The position numbers and the translations under genes were made by a program. Positions 16,527 to 22,694 of a stretch of 22,793 bases of DNA are shown piece after piece (positions within the stretch are counted from its first letter, which is position 1; every line of letters starts with the position of its first letter). The DNA comes from DATFWC01 sp045801465 (GTDB lineage: Bacteria > Pseudomonadota > Alphaproteobacteria > Rhizobiales > Xanthobacteraceae), in assembly GCA_045801465.1 (NCBI GenBank), contig JBJMSU010000173.1, positions 1 to 22,793 on the forward strand, read 5' to 3'. The notes beneath the pieces were generated by a model, which was given only the letters and a program-made list of their open reading frames with translations, was not told the origin of the DNA and did not search any database.

Positions 16527-17681
16527 ATGCACGCAAATACAATCCGCGTCGCGACCTTCGCCGGGCCGGGTGCCGTGCCGGTAATGAAAAATGTGCCGTG
16601 GCCGGAGGTCCCGAAGAAGGCGGCACTGATCCAGATCGGCGCGTGCGGCGTATGCGGCACCGACCTGCACATCCTCAAAGGTCATTGGCCGAAGCCGCTG
16701 CCCTGGCCGTTCACGCTTGGGCATGAGATCGGCGGCGTCATCGTCGCATGCGGCGCAGAGCTCGTCGAGGATTTCATGGGAAGGCCGCTCGAGGTGGGCT
16801 CGAAGGTGATGATCCCGCCGCTGATGCCGTGCGGACAGTGCTACTACTGCGTCCACTATCCGCAGCAGGCCAACAAATGCCTGACGCCCGTCTATTACGG
16901 GCGTTATCTCGGCTTCGACAAGCCGCCGCATCTGTGGGGCGGGTGGGCGGAGTACGTCTATGTCGATCTCGACATGCTGCCCGGCACCAAGGTGTACCGG
17001 CTGCCCGACGACATGTCGCTCAGGCTCGGCTCGCTGGCGGAGCCGCTCACCTCGTGCATCCGCGCCTTCAATCGGGCGATCCGCGCCGGCGGCTTCACCT
17101 GGGGCAACAGCGTTGTCATTCAGGGATCGGGACCGATCGGGATTCTGGCAGTCGCCGCCGCCCAGGAGATGGGCGCCGGCCGGGTGATCTGCGTCGGGGC
17201 GCCGGAGGCGCCGCGTCTTGCGCTCGCGCGCAAGTTCGGCGCCGAGGCGACGGTGAACATCGACGAGGTGAAGACGCCGGCCGAGCGCATCGCGCGGGTG
17301 CGCGACATCGTCGGCGGCTTCGGCGCCGATCTCGTCATGGACTGCTCCGGCCATCCGAGTGCCGGACCGGAAGGCATCGAGTTCCTGCGCGACGGCGGCA
17401 CCTATGTGGAGATGGGTCAGTTCACCGATGCTGGCTCGATCGAGACGTCGTGGCATCGCATCTGCGCCAAGGACCTGACCGTGCTCGGCTCATGGGCATT
17501 CACTGCCAACGATCTTCCCCTCGGCGTCGACATGCTTTATCGCACGCGCGACAAGTACCCATGGCTCGACATGCAGACGCTCTATCCCTTCGACGAGGAC
17601 GGCATCAAGCGCGCGGTTGCCGATGCCATGGCGATGAAGACGGTCAAATCCACCATCGTGCCGTGGCCGGAGCTGGTGTGA
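16527..17681 (+). CDS. Zinc-dependent medium-chain alcohol dehydrogenase
   Basis: This 384-aa cytosolic oxidoreductase of the MDR superfamily should oxidise an alcohol or polyol with a nicotinamide cofactor; its substrate cannot be read from sequence. The catalytic zinc ligands are Cys43 in GVCGTDLH and His66-Glu67 in LGHEIGG. The structural zinc lobe has Cys102, 105, 108 and 118 (PCGQCYYC then QANKC), with a final gap two residues longer than usual. The cofactor fold has GSGPIG (200-205). The end of the second Rossmann strand reads ICVGAPEAPR, lacking the acidic residue typical of strict NAD enzymes, so cofactor preference is open. The start ATG 16527 has no clear ribosome binding site. The phosphoesterase gene begins 9 bp downstream in the same frame, suggesting an operon. 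Confidence 0.9.
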   Translation: MHANTIRVATFAGPGAVPVMKNVPWPEVPKKAALIQIGACGVCGTDLHILKGHWPKPLPWPFTLGHEIGGVIVACGAELVEDFMGRPLEVGSKVMIPPLMPCGQCYYCVHYPQQANKCLTPVYYGRYLGFDKPPHLWGGWAEYVYVDLDMLPGTKVYRLPDDMSLRLGSLAEPLTSCIRAFNRAIRAGGFTWGNSVVIQGSGPIGILAVAAAQEMGAGRVICVGAPEAPRLALARKFGAEATVNIDEVKTPAERIARVRDIVGGFGADLVMDCSGHPSAGPEGIEFLRDGGTYVEMGQFTDAGSIETSWHRICAKDLTVLGSWAFTANDLPLGVDMLYRTRDKYPWLDMQTLYPFDEDGIKRAVADAMAMKTVKSTIVPWPELV

Positions 17682-17690
17682 GAGTCCAGT

Positions 17691-18197
17691 TTGACGGTCT
17701 GGTTCACGGCTGACACGCATTTCGGCCATGGCGGCGCGCTCGGGCGCTTCAAGCGGCCGTTCGGCTCCGTTGGCGAGATGGACGAGGCGCTGATTGCACG
17801 TTGGAACGATCGCGTCGGCGCGCGCGACGAGGTCTGGCATCTCGGCGATTTTGCCTATCGGATGCAGGCTGAGCGGATGGCGGTCATTCTGAAGCGCCTC
17901 AACGGGATCAAGCACCTCGTGACCGGCAATAACGACAGCGCGGAGACGGTGAGCCTGCCCGGGTGGGCCAGCGTGCAGGCATATCGCGAGATGGAGCTGG
18001 AAGAATCGAGGCTGGTGCTCTGCCACTATCCGTTCCGCACCTGGAACGGCATGTACAAGGGCGCTTACAATCTCCACGGTCACAGCCACGGCCAGCTCGC
18101 CGGGTTGACGCGACAGGTCGATGTCGGTGTGGACGTCTGGGACTACCGGCCGATCACTCTCGATGAGATCCGCACACGGCGGAAGCGCAGGACGTGA
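17691..18197 (+). CDS. Calcineurin-like metallophosphoesterase
   Basis: This 168-aa protein has the di-metal phosphoesterase motifs in order: DTHFGH, GDFAY, GNND (a variant of GNHD), LCHYPFRTW and HGHSHG. Compact enzymes of this group hydrolyse phosphoesters or phosphoanhydrides in the cytoplasm; the substrate is unknown. GNND replaces the usual His with Asn. From memory this variant is common in alphaproteobacterial members, so activity is still likely. The only start that keeps the first metal motif is TTG 17691, nine bases after the dehydrogenase stop and in the same frame as it. No good Shine-Dalgarno sequence is seen, so translation probably depends on coupling with the upstream gene. 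It is convergent with the SET gene, 21 bp away. Confidence 0.88.
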   Translation: MTVWFTADTHFGHGGALGRFKRPFGSVGEMDEALIARWNDRVGARDEVWHLGDFAYRMQAERMAVILKRLNGIKHLVTGNNDSAETVSLPGWASVQAYREMELEESRLVLCHYPFRTWNGMYKGAYNLHGHSHGQLAGLTRQVDVGVDVWDYRPITLDEIRTRRKRRT

Positions 18198-18218
18198 GCG
18201 ATAGACACTTGGACACGC

Positions 18219-18650
18219 TCAGCGGCGCGTGCGGCCATTGCTCTTGCGGCGCTTCTTTTCCATGCACTTCACGCACTTGCAGCCCTTGGGCTTGATGAAG
18301 CCGTCGAAGTGATCCTTGCCGTAGTCGTAGGTGATCTCGTCGCCCGGCGCGATGTTCTTGATCGCCGAGATGAGGACTTCGCCTTTCACGATGTCGGTCT
18401 CGGCATTGGGCCGGCACGAGTGGTTGATATAGCGCGCGATGTTGCGGCGAGGCGAGCCGTCGACGGTCCAGCGGCTGTTGATCTCGAACAGATAGCGGTT
18501 GTCGAGGTCGTCCGCGACTTTGTTGGGAATGCGCCGGCCCCAATACTTGATGATGAAGTCGCCCTTGCGGATGGGCTTGGTGGCGAACAGGCCGAGACCG
18601 GTTCGCGAACGAGCAATGCGGTAGGGGCGACGCGACGAAATGGCTGCCAT
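18219..18650 (-). CDS. SET-domain protein lysine methyltransferase
   Basis: The 143-aa product is essentially one SET domain. It has the SAM-binding GLGLFA (18-23), the pseudoknot motif YINHSCRPNAE (74-84), GDEITYDYG (103-111, catalytic Tyr region) and a post-SET-like cluster GCKCVKC (Cys124, 126, 129) that together with Cys79 could bind zinc. It should transfer methyl groups from S-adenosylmethionine to lysines of a protein; bacterial targets in this group are not known to me. The tail is strongly basic (EKKRRKSNGRTRR), which may favour nucleic-acid or ribosome contact. The start ATG 18650 (MAAISSRRPYRI) is chosen from family shape. The ORF reaches an ATG at 18743, but that stretch looks non-coding. 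No good ribosome binding site is visible. Confidence 0.88.
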   Translation of the reverse strand: MAAISSRRPYRIARSRTGLGLFATKPIRKGDFIIKYWGRRIPNKVADDLDNRYLFEINSRWTVDGSPRRNIARYINHSCRPNAETDIVKGEVLISAIKNIAPGDEITYDYGKDHFDGFIKPKGCKCVKCMEKKRRKSNGRTRR

Positions 18651-18773
18651 GGGCGAGAGAACATGAGGATCGCTCGCGCCATGCAATATCACGAGTTGCG
18701 TCGCGTGCAAGAGCCGATGCGCGTCATCGCCGCGAAGGCGCATAGGCGCTAAGATAACGAGTGAACGCGATCC

Positions 18774-18828
18774 CGTGGTTCGAGATGCGTCGCTTCGCGA
18801 CGCTCCTCACCATGAGGGATCGCTACGA
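18774..18828. repeat. Palindromic intergenic repeat, first unit
   Basis: The core is a 7-bp hairpin GCGTCGC (18787-18793) / GCGACGC (18797-18803) with a TTC loop. It is flanked by GTGGTTCGAGA on the left and CTCCTCACCATGAGGG on the right, which can partly pair. The flanks match, from memory, a repeat found many times in Bradyrhizobium and related genomes. Confidence 0.7.
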
Positions 18829-18841
18829 TGGGCCTCAAATA

Positions 18842-18890
18842 GACCTCATCCTGAGGGCGGCCGAAGGCCGCGTCTCGAAGGATAGAGGTC
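18842..18890. repeat. Palindromic intergenic repeat, second unit
   Basis: GACCTCATCCT (18842-18852) pairs with AGGATAGAGGTC (18879-18890) apart from one bulged A. The centre is a 6-bp hairpin GCGGCC/GGCCGC (18857-18862, 18866-18871) with a GAA loop. TCTCGAAGGAT in the right arm echoes GGTTCGAGA of the first unit in inverted order, so the two units look like a head-to-head pair of the same repeat family. Confidence 0.72.
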
Positions 18891-18933
18891 GTTCACTCCG
18901 GTGCTGGGCTTATGTTAGCGCCTATGCGCGAAG

Positions 18934-19015
18934 GCGGGGACCCATGGTCACCGTCGAAATTGTCGGGAATGACCGTCGGAGATTGTCTGAGACTTGGGTG
19001 GTCATGGGTTCCCGC
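18934..19015. repeat. Second type of intergenic inverted repeat
   Basis: GCGGGGACCCATG (18934-18946) is the reverse complement of CATGGGTTCCCGC (19003-19015) except for one base, with a 56-bp spacer. The similarity extends outward imperfectly (CGCGAAG left, CTTTGCGCG right). It differs from the pair just upstream and resembles another dispersed Rhizobiales repeat type. It ends 34 bp from the rpoH stop. Confidence 0.68.
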
Positions 19016-19049
19016 TTTGCGCGGGACGACAGTGAGGTGAGATGTGCCG

Positions 19050-19949
19050 CTACTGCGCCGGCACCGTCGCCGGGCTTTCCATTTCGGCGAGGCGATTCTT
19101 GACCGCCTTCTGCACCTTCTCGAAGGCGCGCACCTCGATCTGGCGCACGCGCTCGCGCGATACGCCGAACTCCTCGGCGAGCTCCTCCAGCGTGATCGGG
19201 TCGTCGGCGAGGCGGCGCGCCTCGAAGATGCGGCGCTCGCGATCGTTGAGCACCGAGAGCGCCGCGCCCAGCGCCTTGCGGCGATTGTCCAGCTGCTCGT
19301 TCTCGGCGAGAACGGATTCCTGGCTCGCGCTCTCGTCCACCAGCCAATCCTGCCATTCGCCGGCGTCGCCGTCTTCGCGGATCGGCGAATTGAGCGACAC
19401 GTCGCCGCCCAGCCGCCGGTTCATCTCGATCACGTCGCTCTCGTTGACGCCGAGACGCCGGGCGATGGTCTGCACCTGATCGGGGCGCAGATCGCCTTCG
19501 TCGAGGGCGGAGATCTTGCTCTTGGCCTTGCGCAGGTTAAAGAACAGCTTCTTCTGGTTCGCCGTGGTGCCCATCTTCACCAGCGACCAGGAGCGCAGAA
19601 TGTATTCCTGGATCGAGGCCTTGATCCACCACATCGCGTAGGTGGCGAGACGGAAGCCCTTGTCGGGCTCGAACCGCTTCACCGCCTGCATCAGGCCGAC
19701 ATTGCCTTCCGAGATCACCTCGGCGATCGGCAGCCCGTAGCCGCGATACCCCATGGCGATCTTGGCGACCAGCCGCAGATGGCTGGTGACGAGCCGGTGC
19801 GCCGCGTCGCGGTCGCCGTGCTCGCGCCAGCTCTTGGCCAGCATATATTCCTCCTGCGGTTCCAGCATCGGGAACCGCCGGATCTCTTCGAGATACCGGG
19901 CAAGGCCGGATTCGGCTGTCAGGACAGGTAAGGTCGCAGCGCGGGCCAT
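19050..19949 (-). CDS. rpoH: RNA polymerase sigma-32 factor (heat shock)
   Basis: RpoH directs RNA polymerase to heat-shock promoters for chaperones and proteases. The 299-aa product has the sigma-70 core: region 1.2/2.1 (LARYLEEIRRFPMLEPQEEYMLAKSW), region 2 (SEGNVGLMQAVKRFEPDKGFR cut, then LATYAMWWIKASIQEYI), the RpoH-specific box QKKLFFNLRKAKSKI, region 3 and the region 4.2 helix-turn-helix (ITLEELAEEFGVSRERVRQIE). The start ATG 19949 gives MARAATLPVLTAESG, the usual alphaproteobacterial beginning, with GGAGAGG six bases upstream; an ORF extension to 20063 runs through the structured leader and is rejected. FtsH, present at the window edge, degrades RpoH in E. coli. Alphaproteobacteria often have several rpoH copies; which one this is cannot be told. 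Confidence 0.96.
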   Translation of the reverse strand: MARAATLPVLTAESGLARYLEEIRRFPMLEPQEEYMLAKSWREHGDRDAAHRLVTSHLRLVAKIAMGYRGYGLPIAEVISEGNVGLMQAVKRFEPDKGFRLATYAMWWIKASIQEYILRSWSLVKMGTTANQKKLFFNLRKAKSKISALDEGDLRPDQVQTIARRLGVNESDVIEMNRRLGGDVSLNSPIREDGDAGEWQDWLVDESASQESVLAENEQLDNRRKALGAALSVLNDRERRIFEARRLADDPITLEELAEEFGVSRERVRQIEVRAFEKVQKAVKNRLAEMESPATVPAQ

Positions 19950-19975
19950 CAGCGCCCTCTCCACATTAAAGCCCC

Positions 19976-20012
19976 CGGCTCGGCGGGCTACATGCCGCCG
20001 CTCCCCGAGCCG
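19976..20012 (-). promoter_or_regulatory. Stable hairpin in the rpoH leader
   Basis: CGGCTCGG and CCGAGCCG form a perfect 8-bp stem (19976-19983 with 20005-20012) around a 21-nt loop that can pair further. It ends 26 bases before the rpoH start, leaving the ribosome binding site GGAGAGG single-stranded downstream. Involvement in thermal or stability control is a hypothesis. Its high GC content argues against simple melting at heat-shock temperature. Confidence 0.4.
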
Positions 20013-20194
20013 ACGGCGCATTCTTGTTGCGACCGCGAAGCGAATTGATCGCAGGCGCAGCATACAGGAGCCATTGGGACAACAAAAGGGACCGTCCCGT
20101 TCAAGTCATCGTGACGCCCCCGTGACCTCTTACCAAGTTCTTGTTTGGGTTAAGGTCTTGCTGCGACCCCGCGTCCGGGATCGCGTGCAGCCCC

Positions 20195-21220
20195 TCAAGG
20201 AGCGAGTTCATGTCGTAAACGAGCGAGCGCGACCGGCAGTTCCGAGCGGAACTCGAGGAATCGGCCCGAGGACGGATGTTCGAAGCCCAATAGATAGGCA
20301 TGGAGGGCCTGTCTGCCAAGATCCCCAAGGGCTTGCCGGGCGGCGGGGGCCAGAAGGGCCGTTTTGGTCTTGAATCCGGGACCATAGACGTCGTCGCCCA
20401 GGAGCGGGTGGCCACCATGGGCCAGATGAACGCGAATCTGATGGGTGCGGCCGGTCTCCAGCCGACAGGCGAGCAGGCTCGCAACCGGGCGGCCGTCCTG
20501 GCCCTGATAGCGCTCGAGGACCTCCCAATGGGTGACCGCCTCCCGGCCGCCGGCGCGTACCGCCTGGCGGTCGCGGGCATGTGGATGGCGGTCGACCGGG
20601 GCATCAATGGTGCCCTTGGGCCGGTCCGGCACGCCCCAGACGAAGGCGAGATAGCCGCGCGCGAGCGGGCCGCTGCGGCCGTGGTCGGCAAATTGGGCGG
20701 CGAGCGCATGGTGGGCGCGGTCGTTCTTGGCCACGACCATGAGCCCGCTGGTGTCCTTGTCGAGCCGGTGCACGATGCCGGGCCGCTTGACCCCGCCGAT
20801 GCCGGACAGACTCGCGCCGCAATGGGCGATGAGCGCATTCACCAGCGTCCCGCTCTGATTGCCGGCGGCCGGATGCACCACGAGGCCGGCCGGCTTGTCG
20901 ATCACGATCACATCGGCGTCCTCGTAAACGACGGTGAGCGGAATGGCCTCAGGTCTCGGGGCCGCTTCGTCCGCCGGCGGGACGTTGACGAGGATCATGT
21001 CGCCGGCGTTGACGCGGTGGCCGGGATCGCGGATCGTGCGCCCGCCGATCGCAACCTCGCCAGCGAGGATCAGCGACTTGAGGCGGGTGCGCGACAGCGC
21101 GACCGCTTCTGAGTGCTGGGCGCCCGTGCGCTCGGCGCCGAACCACGCGGCGAGCACGCGGTCGAGCCTTTCGCCGGATTGCGCGGCGGCGACCGCAACT
21201 GTCTCGATGTGTCCCGCCAT
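20195..21220 (-). CDS. rluD: RluD-type 23S rRNA pseudouridine synthase
   Basis: RluA-family enzymes isomerise uridine to pseudouridine in RNA. Those with an N-terminal S4 domain and this length are usually RluD, which modifies helix 69 of 23S rRNA (E. coli positions 1911, 1915, 1917). The 341-aa product has an S4 RNA-binding domain (about 16-75: RLDRVLAAWF...LSRTRLKSLILAGEVAIGG, shortened), then the catalytic motif HRLDKDTSGL (151-160) with nucleophile Asp154, and the conserved ETGRTHQIRVHL. The start ATG 21220 is chosen because MAGHIETVAV matches the family start; the longer ORF to 21322 has a low-complexity extension. Its start codon overlaps that of the divergent membrane-protein gene. No ribosome binding site is evident. 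rpoH lies 245 bp downstream on the same strand. Confidence 0.9.
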   Translation of the reverse strand: MAGHIETVAVAAAQSGERLDRVLAAWFGAERTGAQHSEAVALSRTRLKSLILAGEVAIGGRTIRDPGHRVNAGDMILVNVPPADEAAPRPEAIPLTVVYEDADVIVIDKPAGLVVHPAAGNQSGTLVNALIAHCGASLSGIGGVKRPGIVHRLDKDTSGLMVVAKNDRAHHALAAQFADHGRSGPLARGYLAFVWGVPDRPKGTIDAPVDRHPHARDRQAVRAGGREAVTHWEVLERYQGQDGRPVASLLACRLETGRTHQIRVHLAHGGHPLLGDDVYGPGFKTKTALLAPAARQALGDLGRQALHAYLLGFEHPSSGRFLEFRSELPVALARLRHELAP

Positions 21221-21545
21221 GAGCGATGCAACCGACGAACCCCTCGACCCCGCCGCGGCGCGCTTCGTTTCCCGGGTGCGCTTCATGATGGCGATCTCCG
21301 GCGCCACCACGCTGATCGCCATCGCGGCCGTGCTGGGCGTGATCGGCTATCGCGTTTTCAAGGCGGAGGGAAGTACCGCCGAGGCGACCGCGCTCCTGCC
21401 GAAGGGCGCGCGCGTGATCGCAACGGCGGCCACCGAGGATCGCCTCGTCGTCACCGTCGACGTCAATGGTTCGATCGAGGTGCACGCCTTCGACCTCAAG
21501 ACGCTCAAGCGCGTCGGCCGGCTCCGCTTCGCCACCGAACCTTGA
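21219..21545 (+). CDS. Small single-span membrane protein, unknown function
   Basis: The 108-aa product has a short acidic N-terminus (MSDATDEPLDPAAARFVSRV), one hydrophobic span (about residues 24-46: MMAISGATTLIAIAAVLGVIGY) and a C-terminal soluble part with a beta-rich pattern (GARVIATAATEDRLVVTVDV...IEVHAFDLKTLKRVGRLRF). No catalytic motif is seen. It resembles small inner-membrane DUF proteins found next to rluD in Rhizobiales, from memory. The ATG at 21219 shares two bases with the ATG of the divergent rluD, so its promoter must lie inside the rluD coding region. The solute-binding protein gene begins 12 bp after its stop, suggesting co-transcription. Confidence 0.72.
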   Translation: MSDATDEPLDPAAARFVSRVRFMMAISGATTLIAIAAVLGVIGYRVFKAEGSTAEATALLPKGARVIATAATEDRLVVTVDVNGSIEVHAFDLKTLKRVGRLRFATEP

Positions 21546-21557
21546 AGGAGGTTTCAG

Positions 21558-22361
21558 ATGAGCAGCCGTGCGGGGAAATTCGCAGTGGTGGGAGTGCTGA
21601 TGATGGCGATGACTTCCGCTGCGACCGGACAGGATCAGCCGAGCGAGATCAAGCGAGAGCTGGCGCCAACCGGTGCGCTGCGCGTCGGCGTCCTCATGGT
21701 CAGCTACTTTGCGGTGCCGGACGAAGCGTCAGGGCGGCTCAAGGGCGTGATCCCGGATTTGGGCGAAGAGCTGGCGCGGCGGGCCGGCGTTCCGGCCGAG
21801 CTCATCCGCTTCGAGAATCCCGGCGCCATCATGGCGGCGTTCCGCAGCGGCGCGATCGATGTCACGTTCCTCGGCATCACCGCCGATCGTGCCGAGGTGA
21901 TGGCATTCGGGCCGACCGTCATCGATTTGCAGACCACCTACCTGGTGCCGGCGCATTCGACCATCGCCAGCATTGCCGAGGTGGACCGGCCCGGCGTCCG
22001 CATCCTGGTGCCGCAGCGGAGCGCTCAGGAAGCCCACCTGAAGAAAACCATTGCGCACGCCACCATGATCCCGGTTGCGGTCGAACAGCCGAAGGAGGCG
22101 GTCGAGCGCATCAAGGCCGGCGCGGCCGACGTGTTCAGCCACGTCGTTCCCATGCTGGCCTCGGCGCAGCCGCATCTCCCGGGCTCGCGCATCCTGCCGG
22201 GCAGCTATTTCAACGTGCCGGTCGCCATCGCCTCGGCCAAGGAGCGGCCCGAGGCCGTCGCCGCCTACGTCCGCCGCTTCATCGAGGAGGTGAAGGCCTC
22301 GGGCTTCGTCGCCCAGGCGATCGCGCGCGCCGGCGCGCCGGGCTTGGTGGTGAGCCAATAG
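21558..22361 (+). CDS. Periplasmic solute-binding protein, amino-acid-type (SBP family 3-like)
   Basis: The 267-aa product has a signal peptide (KFAVVGVLMMAMTSAATG region, cleavage near GQDQ). A two-lobe binding-protein fold follows: TGALRVGVLMVSYFAVPDE, LKGVIPDLGEELARRAGVPAELI, FRSGAIDVTFLGITADRAEVMAFGP and a C-terminal SYFNVPVAIASAKERPEAVAAYVRRFIEE segment. These match the order of family-3 proteins that deliver amino acids or other small solutes to ABC importers. The DVTFLGIT segment and following RAEVMAFGP align with the usual D...T.RA..FSxP. No permease or ATPase gene is adjacent, so it is an orphan or serves a distant transporter or sensor. The start ATG 21558 has a perfect AAGGAGG (21545-21551). 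Ligand unknown. Confidence 0.85.
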   Translation: MSSRAGKFAVVGVLMMAMTSAATGQDQPSEIKRELAPTGALRVGVLMVSYFAVPDEASGRLKGVIPDLGEELARRAGVPAELIRFENPGAIMAAFRSGAIDVTFLGITADRAEVMAFGPTVIDLQTTYLVPAHSTIASIAEVDRPGVRILVPQRSAQEAHLKKTIAHATMIPVAVEQPKEAVERIKAGAADVFSHVVPMLASAQPHLPGSRILPGSYFNVPVAIASAKERPEAVAAYVRRFIEEVKASGFVAQAIARAGAPGLVVSQ

Positions 22362-22384
22362 CGCCGCGCGCCGCTGCGATTCGC

Positions 22385-22413
22385 TTGCGGCGACCCGCTT
22401 TCGAGGCTATGTG
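22385..22413 (+). promoter_or_regulatory. Candidate promoter of tRNA-Glu
   Basis: TTGCGG (22385-22390) and TATGTG (22408-22413) are 17 bp apart, placing the transcript start a few bases before the tRNA at 22423. Confidence 0.45.
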
Positions 22414-22422
22414 ACGAAACAG

Positions 22423-22498
22423 GCTCCCTTCGTCTAGCGGCCCAGGACGTCGCCCTCTCACGGCGAAAACAGGGGTTCGAGTCCCCTAGGGAGCGCCA
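22423..22498 (+). tRNA. tRNA-Glu, anticodon CTC
   Basis: The sequence folds into a full cloverleaf. The acceptor stem is GCTCCCT/AGGGAGC (22423-22429, 22488-22494). The D arm is CGTCTAGC..., and the anticodon stem is TCGCC/GGCGA with loop CTCTCAC. The anticodon CTC is at 22457-22459 and reads GAG. The T arm is AGGGG-TTCGAGT-CCCCT. The discriminator is G at 22495 and CCA is encoded at 22496-22498. It is a typical bacterial glutamate tRNA, here with CTC instead of the more widespread TTC anticodon. Confidence 0.95.
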
Positions 22499-22560
22499 AT
22501 GATTTCAACAACTTAAGTGGTCGCACGAATCTTGTGTCCAACCGTTATCCAATATGCCTT

Positions 22561-22605
22561 GCCCGGACCTAGGAACGCCGCTCGTGCGTTTCCTGCTGGC
22601 CGGGC
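22561..22605. repeat. Imperfect hairpin downstream of tRNA-Glu
   Basis: GCCCGG (22561-22566) pairs with CCGGGC (22600-22605), and inside it AGGAACGC (22571-22578) pairs with GCGTTTCCT (22586-22594) except for one extra T. The loop is 7 nt. It lies 62 bp after the tRNA and 89 bp before the HTH gene. There is no T-run, so it is unlikely to be an ordinary terminator. Confidence 0.5.
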
Positions 22606-22694
22606 TGCCTTCGCCTAGCTCCGTTAGAACCCCGGCGTGTCCGGACGCTTAACGCATTTTGCGGTAGGGTGCGTCTGGGAAGGATATTCGCGTC

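Larger units (their letters stand above)
18651..19049. other. Repeat-bearing intergenic region between the SET gene and rpoH
   Basis: This gap of about 400 bp has no credible gene. Bases 18651-18771 must hold the SET-gene promoter, but I cannot pick one. Bases about 18772-18890 and 18934-19015 are filled by palindromic repeat elements described separately. The ORF crossing the region from 18761 reads straight through these palindromes and is not believed. Confidence 0.7.

Noticed and set aside
18195..18221. 6-bp inverted repeat TGAGCG/CGCTCA joining the two convergent stop codons
   Set aside because: Half of the symmetry is simply two facing TGA codons, and there is no T-run, so I do not call it a terminator.
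18761..19102. 113-aa plus-strand ORF between the SET gene and rpoH
   Set aside because: It reads through the palindromic repeats and into rpoH antisense, with no ribosome binding site.
22608..22619. CCTTCGCCTAGC resembling bases 22427-22438 of tRNA-Glu (11 of 12)
   Set aside because: It matches the 5' half of the tRNA, whereas integration duplicates the 3' end. No cloverleaf can be built around it, so it is probably chance.
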